From: Opacimonas viscosa
Lineage (GTDB): Bacteria; Pseudomonadota; Gammaproteobacteria; Enterobacterales; Alteromonadaceae
Assembly (NCBI RefSeq): GCF_024199005.1
Contig: NZ_JANATA010000007.1
Location: 1 to 64,000, forward strand
Direction of reading: 5' to 3'
Length of the DNA stretch: 64,000 nt
The translations under genes and the position numbers were made by a program. Shown piece after piece: positions 29,355 to 37,542 of the stretch (position 1 is its first letter; each line of letters starts with the position of its first letter). The notes below the pieces were generated by a model, which searched no databases, was not told the DNA's origin, and was given only the letters and a program-made list of their open reading frames with translations.

Positions 29355-30887
29355 CTATTGTGCATTTAAAAATGCGCGAATGTCGTCACTTAAAGCAATT
29401 AACGAAGGTTCATGGATATACATCATGTGACCTGCTTCATAATATTTCATAGTGACTCTGTTGGTATCAATGCCATGATGTGACATAGAGTGTTCAGTCG
29501 CAAAAAACGGTGTGGCCAGATCATAGTATCCATTGCCCACAAATACACGAAAATCTTTGTTTTCGCGCATCCCTTGAGCGATAAATGGCGTCACATTCAT
29601 ATAACCTTGGCTGCGTGCATTGCGCTCATACAGCCAATTCCATGCACCAAACACCTTGCCGTTAAGAATGTGATAGCGTTCATCGCGATTTACTGCTAAA
29701 TCGTCACGCATATATTGATTGATTAATGCTGTGTAAGCACCATCAATCGCATAGCCAGAGGGGTCCGCTGCAAAACTATAGCCAACTTTATCAGCATCTT
29801 CACCAAGATAGCGACTATCTAAGCGACCCACTCGAAGGTCACGGTCCCGAAGAACCTCTTTCATAAATTGATATTCGTTGATCCGTAAATCACTCTGCTG
29901 TAAAAAACGTTCGCTTAAACCCGTAAACCGCTGTAATTGTTTTATCACTGAATTGCGCTCTGTAGGGCTTGCCATACTGCCTTTAAGTAACACAGTGGCA
30001 TATTCATTGAGAGCAAACTGACGGACTTCTTCAATAAAGGGTGCTAGTTCAGGAAAACGGCTCCGGTCAATCGCCTTGTGATACCAAGCTGTCGCTGCAT
30101 AGGTCGGTAAAAATGTCACAAACGGCAAATCGTTTCCAGGGTGGAAATCTCCAGTTGCAAAATCGACAATCGAAGAGATAAGCATGACGCCACTCAGATC
30201 TAATGAACCCCAGCCCGACTGTAATTCTTTGACCATTGCACCTGCTCGCGTCGTTCCATAGCTTTCTCCAGCGAGATATTTTGGACGATTAAATAAATTA
30301 TGTTTACGGGTAAAGGCACGGACAAAGTCAGACATGATGACCGCATCTTCTTTGACGCCCCAGAAGTCTTTGCCAGTGTATTTACCAAGTGCCTTTGAAT
30401 AGCCTGTCCCAGGAGGATCAATGAACACCATATCCGCAATATCTAAGAGAGATTTTGGGTTGTCTGCTAGAACATATGGCGGGGCACCAACACGTTCACC
30501 ATCACTAGGCAATACAACGCGCTTCGGGCCAAAGATACCCATATGCAGCCAGACACTTGACGAACCAGGCCCGCCGTTAAAGATAAATAGGACAGGGCGT
30601 TGATTATTTTTAGTGTTGGTTCTGAAATACGCTGTGCTATAAATATTCGCTTTGGGCTGCCCTTCATCGTCCAATATATGATGATCACCAGCAATAACGT
30701 TGTATTGTACTTGCTTGCCGTTGATCTTGGTGCTGTGTTCGGTTTGGCTGATTTGAACTGCTGGTATGGGCTTAGCTACTGTACTCTCTGCTAAGCTAGC
30801 AACACTGAGTAAGCAAAGTACTCCGGCAGCCAAAAAAGTTTGTATGTGGGTTAATGAAAAAACCTTGTGAGATCTGGCTGTATACAT
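29355..30887 (-). CDS. Exported serine carboxypeptidase-like protein (peptidase family S10)
   Basis: This 510-residue protein has a signal peptide (about 1-33). The oxyanion-hole motif FNGGPGSSSVWLHMG, the nucleophile motif GESYGTTRAG and the catalytic-His region YEAGHMMYIHEPS match family S10, the lysosomal/yeast carboxypeptidase Y group, which has a bacterial branch. The catalytic Asp should lie in the FVGNGYYDLATP segment. It probably removes C-terminal residues from peptides in the periplasm or outside the cell. It may share a transcript with prmA, with 18 bases between them. The physiological substrate is unknown. Confidence 0.87.
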   Translation of the reverse strand: MYTARSHKVFSLTHIQTFLAAGVLCLLSVASLAESTVAKPIPAVQISQTEHSTKINGKQVQYNVIAGDHHILDDEGQPKANIYSTAYFRTNTKNNQRPVLFIFNGGPGSSSVWLHMGIFGPKRVVLPSDGERVGAPPYVLADNPKSLLDIADMVFIDPPGTGYSKALGKYTGKDFWGVKEDAVIMSDFVRAFTRKHNLFNRPKYLAGESYGTTRAGAMVKELQSGWGSLDLSGVMLISSIVDFATGDFHPGNDLPFVTFLPTYAATAWYHKAIDRSRFPELAPFIEEVRQFALNEYATVLLKGSMASPTERNSVIKQLQRFTGLSERFLQQSDLRINEYQFMKEVLRDRDLRVGRLDSRYLGEDADKVGYSFAADPSGYAIDGAYTALINQYMRDDLAVNRDERYHILNGKVFGAWNWLYERNARSQGYMNVTPFIAQGMRENKDFRVFVGNGYYDLATPFFATEHSMSHHGIDTNRVTMKYYEAGHMMYIHEPSLIALSDDIRAFLNAQ

Positions 30888-31096
30888 GATTTATTCCTAT
30901 TATTATATTGTGATAACAACTGCATAGTCTAATGCTTAACGAAATGTGTCAACTCCAAGTGCTATTAAATCCTAATGTTTTCATTGGCCTAGCAAATAAT
31001 CATGATAAGTACTATAAATTAAACTTTTGTATAAAGGACATTAGTCTAACTGAGTCTATAATTTTAAGTGTCTCGAATAATTAATTGGCTACTTAT

Positions 31097-32143
31097 ATGT
31101 CAGATCTATTTAGCTACAATATCCTCGACAACGATGTGGAGCATATATCTGAACTACAAATCCTTATAGTAGATGATGAAAGTAGTGACTTATCTTATTA
31201 CTCTGCAATTTTAAGTGGGTTATGCACTATTTCATTTGCTACTGATTCTGCGACTGCGATGTCCATGTGTGTCTCAGATAATCCTCCTGACTTGATTCTC
31301 TGTGATGTGTTGATGCCCGATCAAACAGGGTTTGAATTTTGCCAAGAACTTAAAAGCCAGCCTTTTACGAAAGATATCCCTGTGATTTTTTTGAGTTCGT
31401 TAAATGCATTAGAAGATAAGCTAGAAGGTTTCTCTACAGGGGGGATAGATTATATTGTCAAACCTGTACCCCAAGGTGAAATTGTGCAGCGTATCACCAC
31501 ACACTTAAATATTATTCTCGAGCGTAAAAAATTAGAGTTTTATTCGTATAGAGATGCGGTTACCAAAGTGGCTAACCGGCGTATTTATGAGTATGTGTTT
31601 ACCAAAGAATGGCAAAACTGTATTCGATATGAAGAAATGTTTAGTTTGATTATGCTAGATATTGATAAATTTAAGTCCTATAACACTTTTTATGGACACG
31701 TTGCTGGTGATGAAGTGTTAATGCTAGTTGCTCAGCAGTTAGAACAATTTGGTCGACGAAGTAACGATCTGTTTGCTCGAATAGGGGGGGAAGAGTTTGT
31801 TTTGTTACTACCGACTTGTCAATCTGAGGGAGCGAGTCAAATTGCTCAGAGAATGATCGAAGCGGTTAACATGTTGTCCATTCCTCATAGCGAGAGTCCA
31901 TCCAAGTTTTTAACGATAAGTGCAGGTGTCGCAACGATGTTACCTGAGGCAAATATTGAGCAAGGGTGCTTATTCAACTTCGCTGATAACGCATTATTTA
32001 AAGCCAAGCAAAAAGGAGGAAATCAGATATGCGTGTCTGATCATACTCGCATCCCAAAATCATTTATTACGAATGGTCACGTAGCTCGTGAGCGCAGGAC
32101 TAAACAACAAGGTTCTACACAAAGAGTGGGGCAAAGACGTTGA
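31097..32143 (+). CDS. Response regulator with REC and GGDEF domains (paralogue)
   Basis: This 348-residue protein has the same plan as the protein at 6563-7567: a receiver domain with D70 in LCDVLMPDQTG and Lys in YIVKP, then a GGDEF domain with DAVTKVANRR, DIDKFKSYNTFYGH, an RSND inhibitory site and IGGEEF. The two share an unusual stretch around NRR-Y-x11-CIRY, so they are paralogues. I use ATG 31097; an in-frame TTG at 31085 adds four residues, and neither has a clear ribosome site. The basic, Gln-rich tail is likely disordered. No partner kinase is adjacent. Confidence 0.88.
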   Translation: MSDLFSYNILDNDVEHISELQILIVDDESSDLSYYSAILSGLCTISFATDSATAMSMCVSDNPPDLILCDVLMPDQTGFEFCQELKSQPFTKDIPVIFLSSLNALEDKLEGFSTGGIDYIVKPVPQGEIVQRITTHLNIILERKKLEFYSYRDAVTKVANRRIYEYVFTKEWQNCIRYEEMFSLIMLDIDKFKSYNTFYGHVAGDEVLMLVAQQLEQFGRRSNDLFARIGGEEFVLLLPTCQSEGASQIAQRMIEAVNMLSIPHSESPSKFLTISAGVATMLPEANIEQGCLFNFADNALFKAKQKGGNQICVSDHTRIPKSFITNGHVARERRTKQQGSTQRVGQRR

Positions 32144-32196
32144 GTTGATGTGTAGGTAGAGTGCAGATGTAAAGAGATGAATCGTTAAGTGTGAAC

Positions 32197-32232
32197 TACC
32201 CCGCGACAGAGCAAGTCTGATCACGGGGTTTT
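32197..32232 (+). terminator. Possible intrinsic terminator after the REC-GGDEF gene
   Basis: ACCCCG (32198-32203) can pair with CGGGGT (32224-32229) across a 20-base loop, followed by TTTTC. The long loop makes it weaker than the hairpin just downstream. Confidence 0.45.
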
Positions 32233-32248
32233 CTCGCAAATTTTTGAT

Positions 32249-32312
32249 AAAAAGTAAAAACCGAAGTGTAATGTCCTTATGTTGCCATCATACTTCGGTT
32301 TATTTTACTTTT
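32249..32312. terminator. Long bidirectional terminator between convergent genes
   Basis: The arms AAAAAGTAAAAACCGAAGT (32249-32267) and ACTTCGGTTTATTTTACTTT (32292-32311) pair almost completely around a loop of about 24 bases. It lies between the REC-GGDEF gene (plus) and the HiPIP gene (minus), and AT-rich outer stems give U-tracts in both directions. Confidence 0.75.
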
Positions 32313-32343
32313 TTATTGAGCAAAGAGTTTGGTTGGGCTTTGC

Positions 32344-32634
32344 TTATGCTTTCTTCATCCAAGCTGAGCACCAGCCGTTGGCTGAGACTTGTTTGCCAGG
32401 GAATAAGGCACATGGACGCCAGTCACCTTCAGCAGATTGGATATATACACAGTTAGCACAATTTTGACCCTCTACAGCTGAGTCATGTACATATTTCAAA
32501 GCTGACGCTTGGGGGCTTGTAGGGTCAACCTTGGCTACTTCAGCGTTAGCGCGCAATGCCACACTACCTAATGTCATACCAATTAATGAACAACCAGATA
32601 GCTTTAGAAAATCACGGCGGTTTAACTTACTCAT
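32344..32634 (-). CDS. High-potential iron-sulfur protein (HiPIP), Tat-exported
   Basis: This 96-residue protein has a twin-arginine signal (RRDFLKL at residues 6-12, cleavage near ANA-E) and a small domain with four [4Fe-4S]-binding cysteines C59, C62, C75 and C89 in the HiPIP spacing (CANC, PCALFPGK, GWCSAW). HiPIPs are periplasmic one-electron carriers at high potential, often donating to a reaction centre or cytochrome oxidase. It is third in a probable operon with a small membrane protein (18 bases upstream) and a flavin reductase-like protein. The acceptor is not visible. Confidence 0.93.
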   Translation of the reverse strand: MSKLNRRDFLKLSGCSLIGMTLGSVALRANAEVAKVDPTSPQASALKYVHDSAVEGQNCANCVYIQSAEGDWRPCALFPGKQVSANGWCSAWMKKA

Positions 32635-32652
32635 TCGTTTCTCCTTTACCGA

Positions 32653-32835
32653 TTAAAACTCGGTGTCTTCGTTTTTATTTCTCACACAATTTTTGGGTGA
32701 TTGGTTGGTGGTATTGTAATCTTTATCTTCTTGGGGAAGTTTGATCACAAACAATATAAACGCAATAACTATGACAGATATAATGCCACAGATTACAAGT
32801 AACTGGTCAAAATTAGGATCTAAGTTTGTTTCCAT
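32653..32835 (-). CDS. Small single-span membrane protein in the HiPIP operon
   Basis: This 60-residue protein has one strong membrane helix (about 12-34, LLVICGIISVIVIAFILFVI) followed by a charged tail. Its ATG overlaps the TAA of the flavin reductase-like gene by one base, and it ends 18 bases before the HiPIP gene, so co-translation is likely. I do not recognise the family. A single cysteine (C50) in the tail and another in the helix (C16) are noted. It could tether or assist the HiPIP, but that is only suggested by position. Confidence 0.65.
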   Translation of the reverse strand: METNLDPNFDQLLVICGIISVIVIAFILFVIKLPQEDKDYNTTNQSPKNCVRNKNEDTEF

Positions 32836-33461
32836 TAGTCTATTTTAGCAAGGGCCTCATGAGGCTTTGCATACCCATAACGATGAATTCGAGAACTTTT
32901 ATGATACGTATCTAAACCCGAAATGCAGGCTGTTTGCAAATGTTCTAGGTCAATATACCCATCTACAGATACCACTGAATTGTCAACATAGACTTCCACT
33001 ACCTGGCCAATCACTAATTCTGTCTGGTTTAATTCAATCTTTTCAATGTGTTTGACCTCAAGACCTATTCTCAGTCGCGCCTCTGCTACATAAGGAGCTG
33101 AGTGAGTTGCAGAGTATGTCGGGGTCAAGCCCACTGCAGTAAACTCAGAATCAGTGTAGCGAGCTGAAGTTTGATGTGCTGCTTCAGTAAACTCACTACC
33201 TACTGCTGATAACGTATATATACCGGTATCTTTAATATTTTTTAAGCTATCTCTAGGTACGGTATGAGGACGCATGATCATACCCAACAGTGGTGGGTTG
33301 GCGCCAACATGAAAAACGGAACTTATAATCGCTAAGTTTTCTTGTCCCGAGGTACTTTTGGTGCCCAGTAAGTTAGCACTTTTGAAGCCTGAAAGGGAGT
33401 TGATGAAGTTTGCTCGGTAACGTTGGTCCATGTTTTGGATATCATCTTCACGGTAGAGCAT
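32835..33461 (-). CDS. Flavin reductase-like (FMN-binding) domain protein
   Basis: This 208-residue protein has the split-barrel FMN-binding fold of flavin reductase-like proteins. LAIISSVFHVGANPPLLGMIMRP (about 43-65) supplies the flavin-binding strand and loop, followed by RDSLKNIKDTGIYTLSAV, and the C-terminus carries YHKSSRIHRYGYAKP. Such proteins bind FMN and reduce or transfer it using NAD(P)H. An AAGGA ribosome site lies seven bases before the ATG. It leads the operon with the small membrane protein and HiPIP, which hints at a shared redox role. Confidence 0.82.
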   Translation of the reverse strand: MLYREDDIQNMDQRYRANFINSLSGFKSANLLGTKSTSGQENLAIISSVFHVGANPPLLGMIMRPHTVPRDSLKNIKDTGIYTLSAVGSEFTEAAHQTSARYTDSEFTAVGLTPTYSATHSAPYVAEARLRIGLEVKHIEKIELNQTELVIGQVVEVYVDNSVVSVDGYIDLEHLQTACISGLDTYHKSSRIHRYGYAKPHEALAKID

Positions 33462-33554
33462 AAATATTCCTTGTGAGTAGCATGTTCTAAAAGATTACTT
33501 GTGTAGGGTAGTCTCTATATATTTCTTGTGTTGGGTGTAACTAACGGTTGGAGT

Positions 33555-33746
33555 TCATTCATCATCACGTTTAGCAATAATTTCTAGGCCCCAACCGGTA
33601 TCTTGTATGATCAATTCAATAGGGGCACAGCAAATCTGACAATCGACAATTTGTTGCTGTCCTACATCGTTTTGGATATCAATTTCTAAATCATTGGACA
33701 CCATGCAGTAAGGACATTCAAATAGACTACTTTCAGTTAAACTCAT
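33555..33746 (-). CDS. CPXCG-type cysteine-rich small protein
   Basis: This 63-residue protein has two cysteine pairs, CPYC near residue 11 and C-x2-CC near residue 36, then a conserved-looking GWGLEIIAKRDDE tail. This is the layout of the CPXCG motif small zinc-ribbon family, here with Met in place of the Gly (CPYCM). Function is unknown. It is divergent from the HNH gene, with about 90 bases between them. Confidence 0.75.
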   Translation of the reverse strand: MSLTESSLFECPYCMVSNDLEIDIQNDVGQQQIVDCQICCAPIELIIQDTGWGLEIIAKRDDE

Positions 33747-33835
33747 TGTTGTATAAACCCGTATAAAAAGTAATGATTTATACGTGAATTGGTCAATATG
33801 GTTTACTTTAATAAAAATAAAAGTCGGTGTTGTTT

Positions 33836-34135
33836 ATGGCATTTAGAAGAATAAAACATGGTGCGTGTGAACTTTGTGAACGAGAAGTTGCGCTAACCTT
33901 CCATCACCTGATCCCCAAAAAAATGCATAGACGGACATATTTTAAAAAACATTTTGAAAAAACAACGCTGAATGAGGGGATCAATATTTGTCGTCAGTGT
34001 CATGTGGGAATTCATACATCCCATGATGAAATGCAGCTGGCTAAAAGATTGAATACATTAGAAAAATTAAAGGATGACCCAGTTATAAGATCACATATAG
34101 CATGGGTCAAAAAACAAAAAATAGTGACAAAATAA
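33836..34135 (+). CDS. Small HNH endonuclease-fold protein
   Basis: This is a 99-residue protein. The zinc and metal motifs are C-x2-C (CELC), the central FHHLIPKKMHRR, an Asn in LNEGINICRQCHVGIH, and the second C-x2-C (CRQC), so the beta-beta-alpha metal fold with HH...N...H is complete. The C-terminal helix (AKRLNTLEKLKDDPVIRSHIAWVKKQ) is shared with a common family of small bacterial HNH proteins. I use ATG 33836; a GTG at 33827 adds three residues. It ends 23 bases before the FAN1-like gene and is probably co-transcribed with it. Confidence 0.8.
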   Translation: MAFRRIKHGACELCEREVALTFHHLIPKKMHRRTYFKKHFEKTTLNEGINICRQCHVGIHTSHDEMQLAKRLNTLEKLKDDPVIRSHIAWVKKQKIVTK

Positions 34136-34151
34136 CTGTATGTATATACAC
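34136..34151 (+). promoter_or_regulatory. LexA (SOS) box-like sequence before the FAN1-DnaQ gene
   Basis: CTGTATGTATATACAC directly follows the HNH stop codon and ends 7 bases before the ATG at 34159. It matches the gammaproteobacterial LexA consensus CTGT-(AT)4-ACAG except for a G at position 7 and the last base, C instead of G. The missing final G weakens one half-site, so this is a candidate only. Confidence 0.4.
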
Positions 34152-34158
34152 TATTTAT

Positions 34159-36399
34159 ATGAGAAAAAATCTTCCAACATTTTATTATCTAGACCATTTC
34201 AATGAGTTTATTGGCTATATAGAGGCACATTGTGCTGCATTGTTACGTCCAGATGATCGTGCTTTCGTGAATCGGTTTTTGGTACAAGATAGAGATACCC
34301 AATGCGTGTTAGTGCGAGCCTTAAACCGAAAATCTCCGTTTATCAAAATAGATAGCCTAGAATATGCTGAGATAAATGATGAGCAGACTGCGATTGCAAA
34401 TTGCATGAATAATAAGTGGTTCATTTCTGTTACTGAAGAGCATTTTACTGCGTGTTTAGCACAACTAACCAAAGTTGACTTACTTAATTTGCTTGCCAAA
34501 AACTCGACCTTAAAGTTTACGAAAAGTGCCTCCAAAGGAGCATTGTTGACATTGGTGCAAAACGGCGTTGCATATCGTGAATTTATGGGCTCGGAGTTGG
34601 CAAAAAAAATTGTTTATCGGGCCATTGATGATGTTCTGGAGTATCTACTCTTTTTATTTTTTGGGCATTTACATGGGCGTTTAAACCAATTCTCTATGCG
34701 TGACTTGGGGATTATGCGTACCCGCAAAAATGTCACTGCTGGGGCCCGTTTCAAGCATTGCTCTGCGGCGAAATCTGCTTATTTTTGGGCAAAATTAAAA
34801 TATCGAGATAAATATTTAGCCAATATACCAATCTTTGTGCATAACGAGTTCATACCGACGTTCATTCCACCTGCTGATTTACCCGAAGCAGATGGCGCGT
34901 TAGCCTTGGACAGTAAAGATGAATTTTGTTGGTCTATTGGTAAACAACTTTTGGCTAAGGTAGAGCCAGAATGGTTAGTGCCATATGGTTTTTCAGTCGA
35001 GCAAAAGGAAGCTTTTGCTTGGTCTTATTTAGCTGCTTCTAGACATCCGAAAGCCCAAGAAAAATTACTTCGGCTACGCTATGCAGCTGGTGCAAAAGAA
35101 GAGGTAGAAGCAGAATTATTAGCCATTATAAGTGCACCTGAAAACGAACAAATTTTAGTCTTTGCAGAGGATTTTTTAGCCCGTAAATATCACAAGAAAA
35201 AAACCAGTACGTTAACGGATTGGTTGCGTACAGCAAAACGTAGTTATGTGTTTGAAGAAGTGCATAAAAATCGTGTGGAACGAGCTGTTGTAGAGTTTTA
35301 TACAGGCCAAGGCCTCGTCAGTTATAAAACAGAAAACGAGTTGTTTAAAAGTTTATTTGGTTTGGTATTTTGGGATATTCTGTTTGCCAAAAATGCCCCT
35401 GCGGGGAACGAGTTTGATACTCGTCCCCATTATATTATCCATAATAATCTCTACCAGGAATGTACCGCACAAGTTGATGGTTTATTAAAAAAGTTAGGGA
35501 CGTATAAAGCGTTAGCCAAACACGTCGTGCAGCAAGCAACACTCCATTATGGGAAACCTAATGGCATTTTTCGTTGGCACAAAAATATTATTAAACGCCT
35601 TGGCTGCTTGCTCCAATATAGTGATATAAAAGCTGTCCAAGGTATATTATTCGCGATGGCTGAAAATTACGCTTTGTATCATGATGGTTTTCCAGACATT
35701 ATGGTGGTAGAAGATAATGCGTTGCGTTTTGAGGAAATTAAAGCTACCGGTGATGTCTTGCGCAAGAATCAACTCATCACGATGGCCAAATTAAAAGAAT
35801 GTGGATTTACTGTTGATATCACCCAAGTTCAATGGGGCTTAAATCCTCAGCAACCTTATGTTGTGGTAGATATTGAAACCACTGGTGGGAGAGCAGAACA
35901 GCATCGGATTACAGAAATTGGTATCGTGAAAGTCATCAATGGCCAAGAAGTAGATCGTTGGCAAACCTTGTTAAACCCTCAGCGCATGATCCCGAAAAAT
36001 ATCACTCAGTTAACGGGCATTGATAATGCTTTGGTCGCTGATGCTCCGGTATTTGCCGAAATAGCAGATGAATTAGCTCATTTTACGCAGGGGTGTGTTT
36101 TTGTAGCGCATAACGTGAATTTTGATTTTTCTTTTATCAAAGCGGAATTTCAACGTTTAGACAGGCATTATTCTCGACCCAAACTCTGTACTGTTCGCGA
36201 GATGCGCAAGGCATTCCCTGGTTTAGCTTCGTATTCTCTAGCGAACCTCACGCGACATTTTTCTATTGATATGACACGTCATCACAGAGCGATGTCAGAT
36301 GCTGTTGCTGCGGCAGCACTATTACATTTGGTCAATGAAAAAAGGGCAGAATACAGTGTCGCGCTAGATAGCGGAACGGTATTATCGGAACTTGACTAG
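34159..36399 (+). CDS. FAN1-like VRR-NUC nuclease fused to a DnaQ-type 3'-5' exonuclease
   Basis: This is a 746-residue fusion. Residues 1 to about 555 resemble bacterial FAN1: an N-terminal helical region beginning TFYYLDHFNEFIGYIEAHC, a middle helical repeat region, and a VRR-NUC domain (about 485-555) with the catalytic GFPDIMV, EEIK and KNQL residues. Residues about 565-735 are a DEDDh exonuclease with VDIETTGG (Exo I), HNVNFDFSFI (Exo II) and HRAMSDA (Exo III). FAN1 cleaves interstrand crosslinks and flaps; the exonuclease would trim 3' ends. I use ATG 34159, where FAN1 homology begins; an upstream ATG at 34102 lies inside the HNH gene. No ribosome site precedes 34159. Confidence 0.85.
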   Translation: MRKNLPTFYYLDHFNEFIGYIEAHCAALLRPDDRAFVNRFLVQDRDTQCVLVRALNRKSPFIKIDSLEYAEINDEQTAIANCMNNKWFISVTEEHFTACLAQLTKVDLLNLLAKNSTLKFTKSASKGALLTLVQNGVAYREFMGSELAKKIVYRAIDDVLEYLLFLFFGHLHGRLNQFSMRDLGIMRTRKNVTAGARFKHCSAAKSAYFWAKLKYRDKYLANIPIFVHNEFIPTFIPPADLPEADGALALDSKDEFCWSIGKQLLAKVEPEWLVPYGFSVEQKEAFAWSYLAASRHPKAQEKLLRLRYAAGAKEEVEAELLAIISAPENEQILVFAEDFLARKYHKKKTSTLTDWLRTAKRSYVFEEVHKNRVERAVVEFYTGQGLVSYKTENELFKSLFGLVFWDILFAKNAPAGNEFDTRPHYIIHNNLYQECTAQVDGLLKKLGTYKALAKHVVQQATLHYGKPNGIFRWHKNIIKRLGCLLQYSDIKAVQGILFAMAENYALYHDGFPDIMVVEDNALRFEEIKATGDVLRKNQLITMAKLKECGFTVDITQVQWGLNPQQPYVVVDIETTGGRAEQHRITEIGIVKVINGQEVDRWQTLLNPQRMIPKNITQLTGIDNALVADAPVFAEIADELAHFTQGCVFVAHNVNFDFSFIKAEFQRLDRHYSRPKLCTVREMRKAFPGLASYSLANLTRHFSIDMTRHHRAMSDAVAAAALLHLVNEKRAEYSVALDSGTVLSELD

Positions 36400-36617
36400 A
36401 GGTAAGTTGTCCGTGACATATCTGCGGTTAGAGTTGTATTTCAGGCGGTAGAGATTTTGGTTAGCGACTCGATGTGAGAGACCCCTAATAGAGATAAACT
36501 TTTTTATTGTCTTTTGCGTATAAAAAGCCAGTAAAGACGCAGTGTTAGCAGAACTTTTCGACCTGTTAAGTGCTACATATGACGCGTTACCATACAGATA
36601 ATAAGGTTGCTTGTGTA

Positions 36618-36941
36618 ATGAAAGATTTTCCGAAAACGCCGCAGTCAGAGTCGGCAAAACATTTATCAGTGAGGCAACAAAGCCCTTTGGATGACGAAGA
36701 TATTTCTCGGATCATCGAAATGGCCTGGGAAGACCGCACCCCTTTCGAGGCAATTGAGGCATTGTTTGGCGTCGCTGAGCCAGATGTCATCAAGCTTATG
36801 CGGGCTCATCTACGTCGCAAAACCTTCAATAATTGGCGCGCAAGAGTGTCCGGTAGAAATACTAAACACGATGCATTGCGCTCCAAAGATGTCACACGTG
36901 GTTATTGTGCAACTCAATACAAACACGTCCGTAAACGCTAG
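36618..36941 (+). CDS. TIGR03643 / DUF2805-type small conserved protein
   Basis: This is a 107-residue protein. The core ISRIIEMAWEDRTPFEAIEALFG, followed by a VIKLMRAHL helix, WRARVSGRNTKH and LRSKDVTRGYC, matches a small uncharacterised family that looks like a helix-turn-helix DNA-binding protein. I use ATG 36618; in-frame GTG 36570 and ATG 36579 add unconserved residues. It is 218 bases downstream of the nuclease gene, with nothing recognisable between. Function is unknown. Confidence 0.75.
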   Translation: MKDFPKTPQSESAKHLSVRQQSPLDDEDISRIIEMAWEDRTPFEAIEALFGVAEPDVIKLMRAHLRRKTFNNWRARVSGRNTKHDALRSKDVTRGYCATQYKHVRKR

Positions 36942-37167
36942 ATATTTTCATAATTGTTAGACCAATCGCTTAAAACTTGTCTATATTTAATATGTTAACT
37001 TAAATAGTCTAAATGATTAGTTATTTGTACCGTTATACTGCATACGAAGGGTGAAACAATTTCATTGTCATTTTCGTGTTTATTTAAATGTAATTACTCG
37101 GTAAATTTTGCAAAACTAACCATCTAAAAGTTTAGCTAATATCAAATACACAAATAAGGAACGTTGT

Positions 37168-37515
37168 ATGTCTTCATCAGAACAAACCTCTCATTTTCAC
37201 GTCGAAACCCAATCAAAAGATGCCCAAAATACGGCTATGGTCATGTGGTTAGCCTCTATCTTTTTAGGTGTTTTTGCCGGTCTTATCTTTTCTTTTATGC
37301 AAAAAGAACAAGCTTATATTCAGACACAAGCAAAAGAAGCCATTAACTGGGGGATTACGTTGATTGTAGGATTAGTTGTGACTTCCGTACTGTTTGGTAG
37401 TGCGATTATGTTTGCTTTAATCTTACTTAACTTATTGTTTGCTGTGATGGGAGCCATTGCTTCATCTACTGGTGCAAACTTCTCTATTCCGCTGTCACTT
37501 CGTTTGTGGAAATAA
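37168..37515 (+). CDS. DUF4870 small membrane protein
   Basis: This 115-residue protein has three or so hydrophobic helices (about 27-48, 63-85, 88-108). The YIQTQAKEAINWGIT segment matches the FVREHAKEALNFQIT-like motif of DUF4870 membrane proteins. Function is unknown. An AAGGA ribosome site lies eight bases before the ATG. It is convergent with the dehydrogenase gene at 37543. Confidence 0.8.
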   Translation: MSSSEQTSHFHVETQSKDAQNTAMVMWLASIFLGVFAGLIFSFMQKEQAYIQTQAKEAINWGITLIVGLVVTSVLFGSAIMFALILLNLLFAVMGAIASSTGANFSIPLSLRLWK

Positions 37516-37542
37516 CAGCGCAATAATAATGAGCGCATCCGC

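Noticed and set aside
33555-37515. Mobile or defence island around the nuclease genes
   Set aside because: No integrase, transposase, tRNA site or composition shift is visible; flanking genes look like ordinary chromosomal genes.
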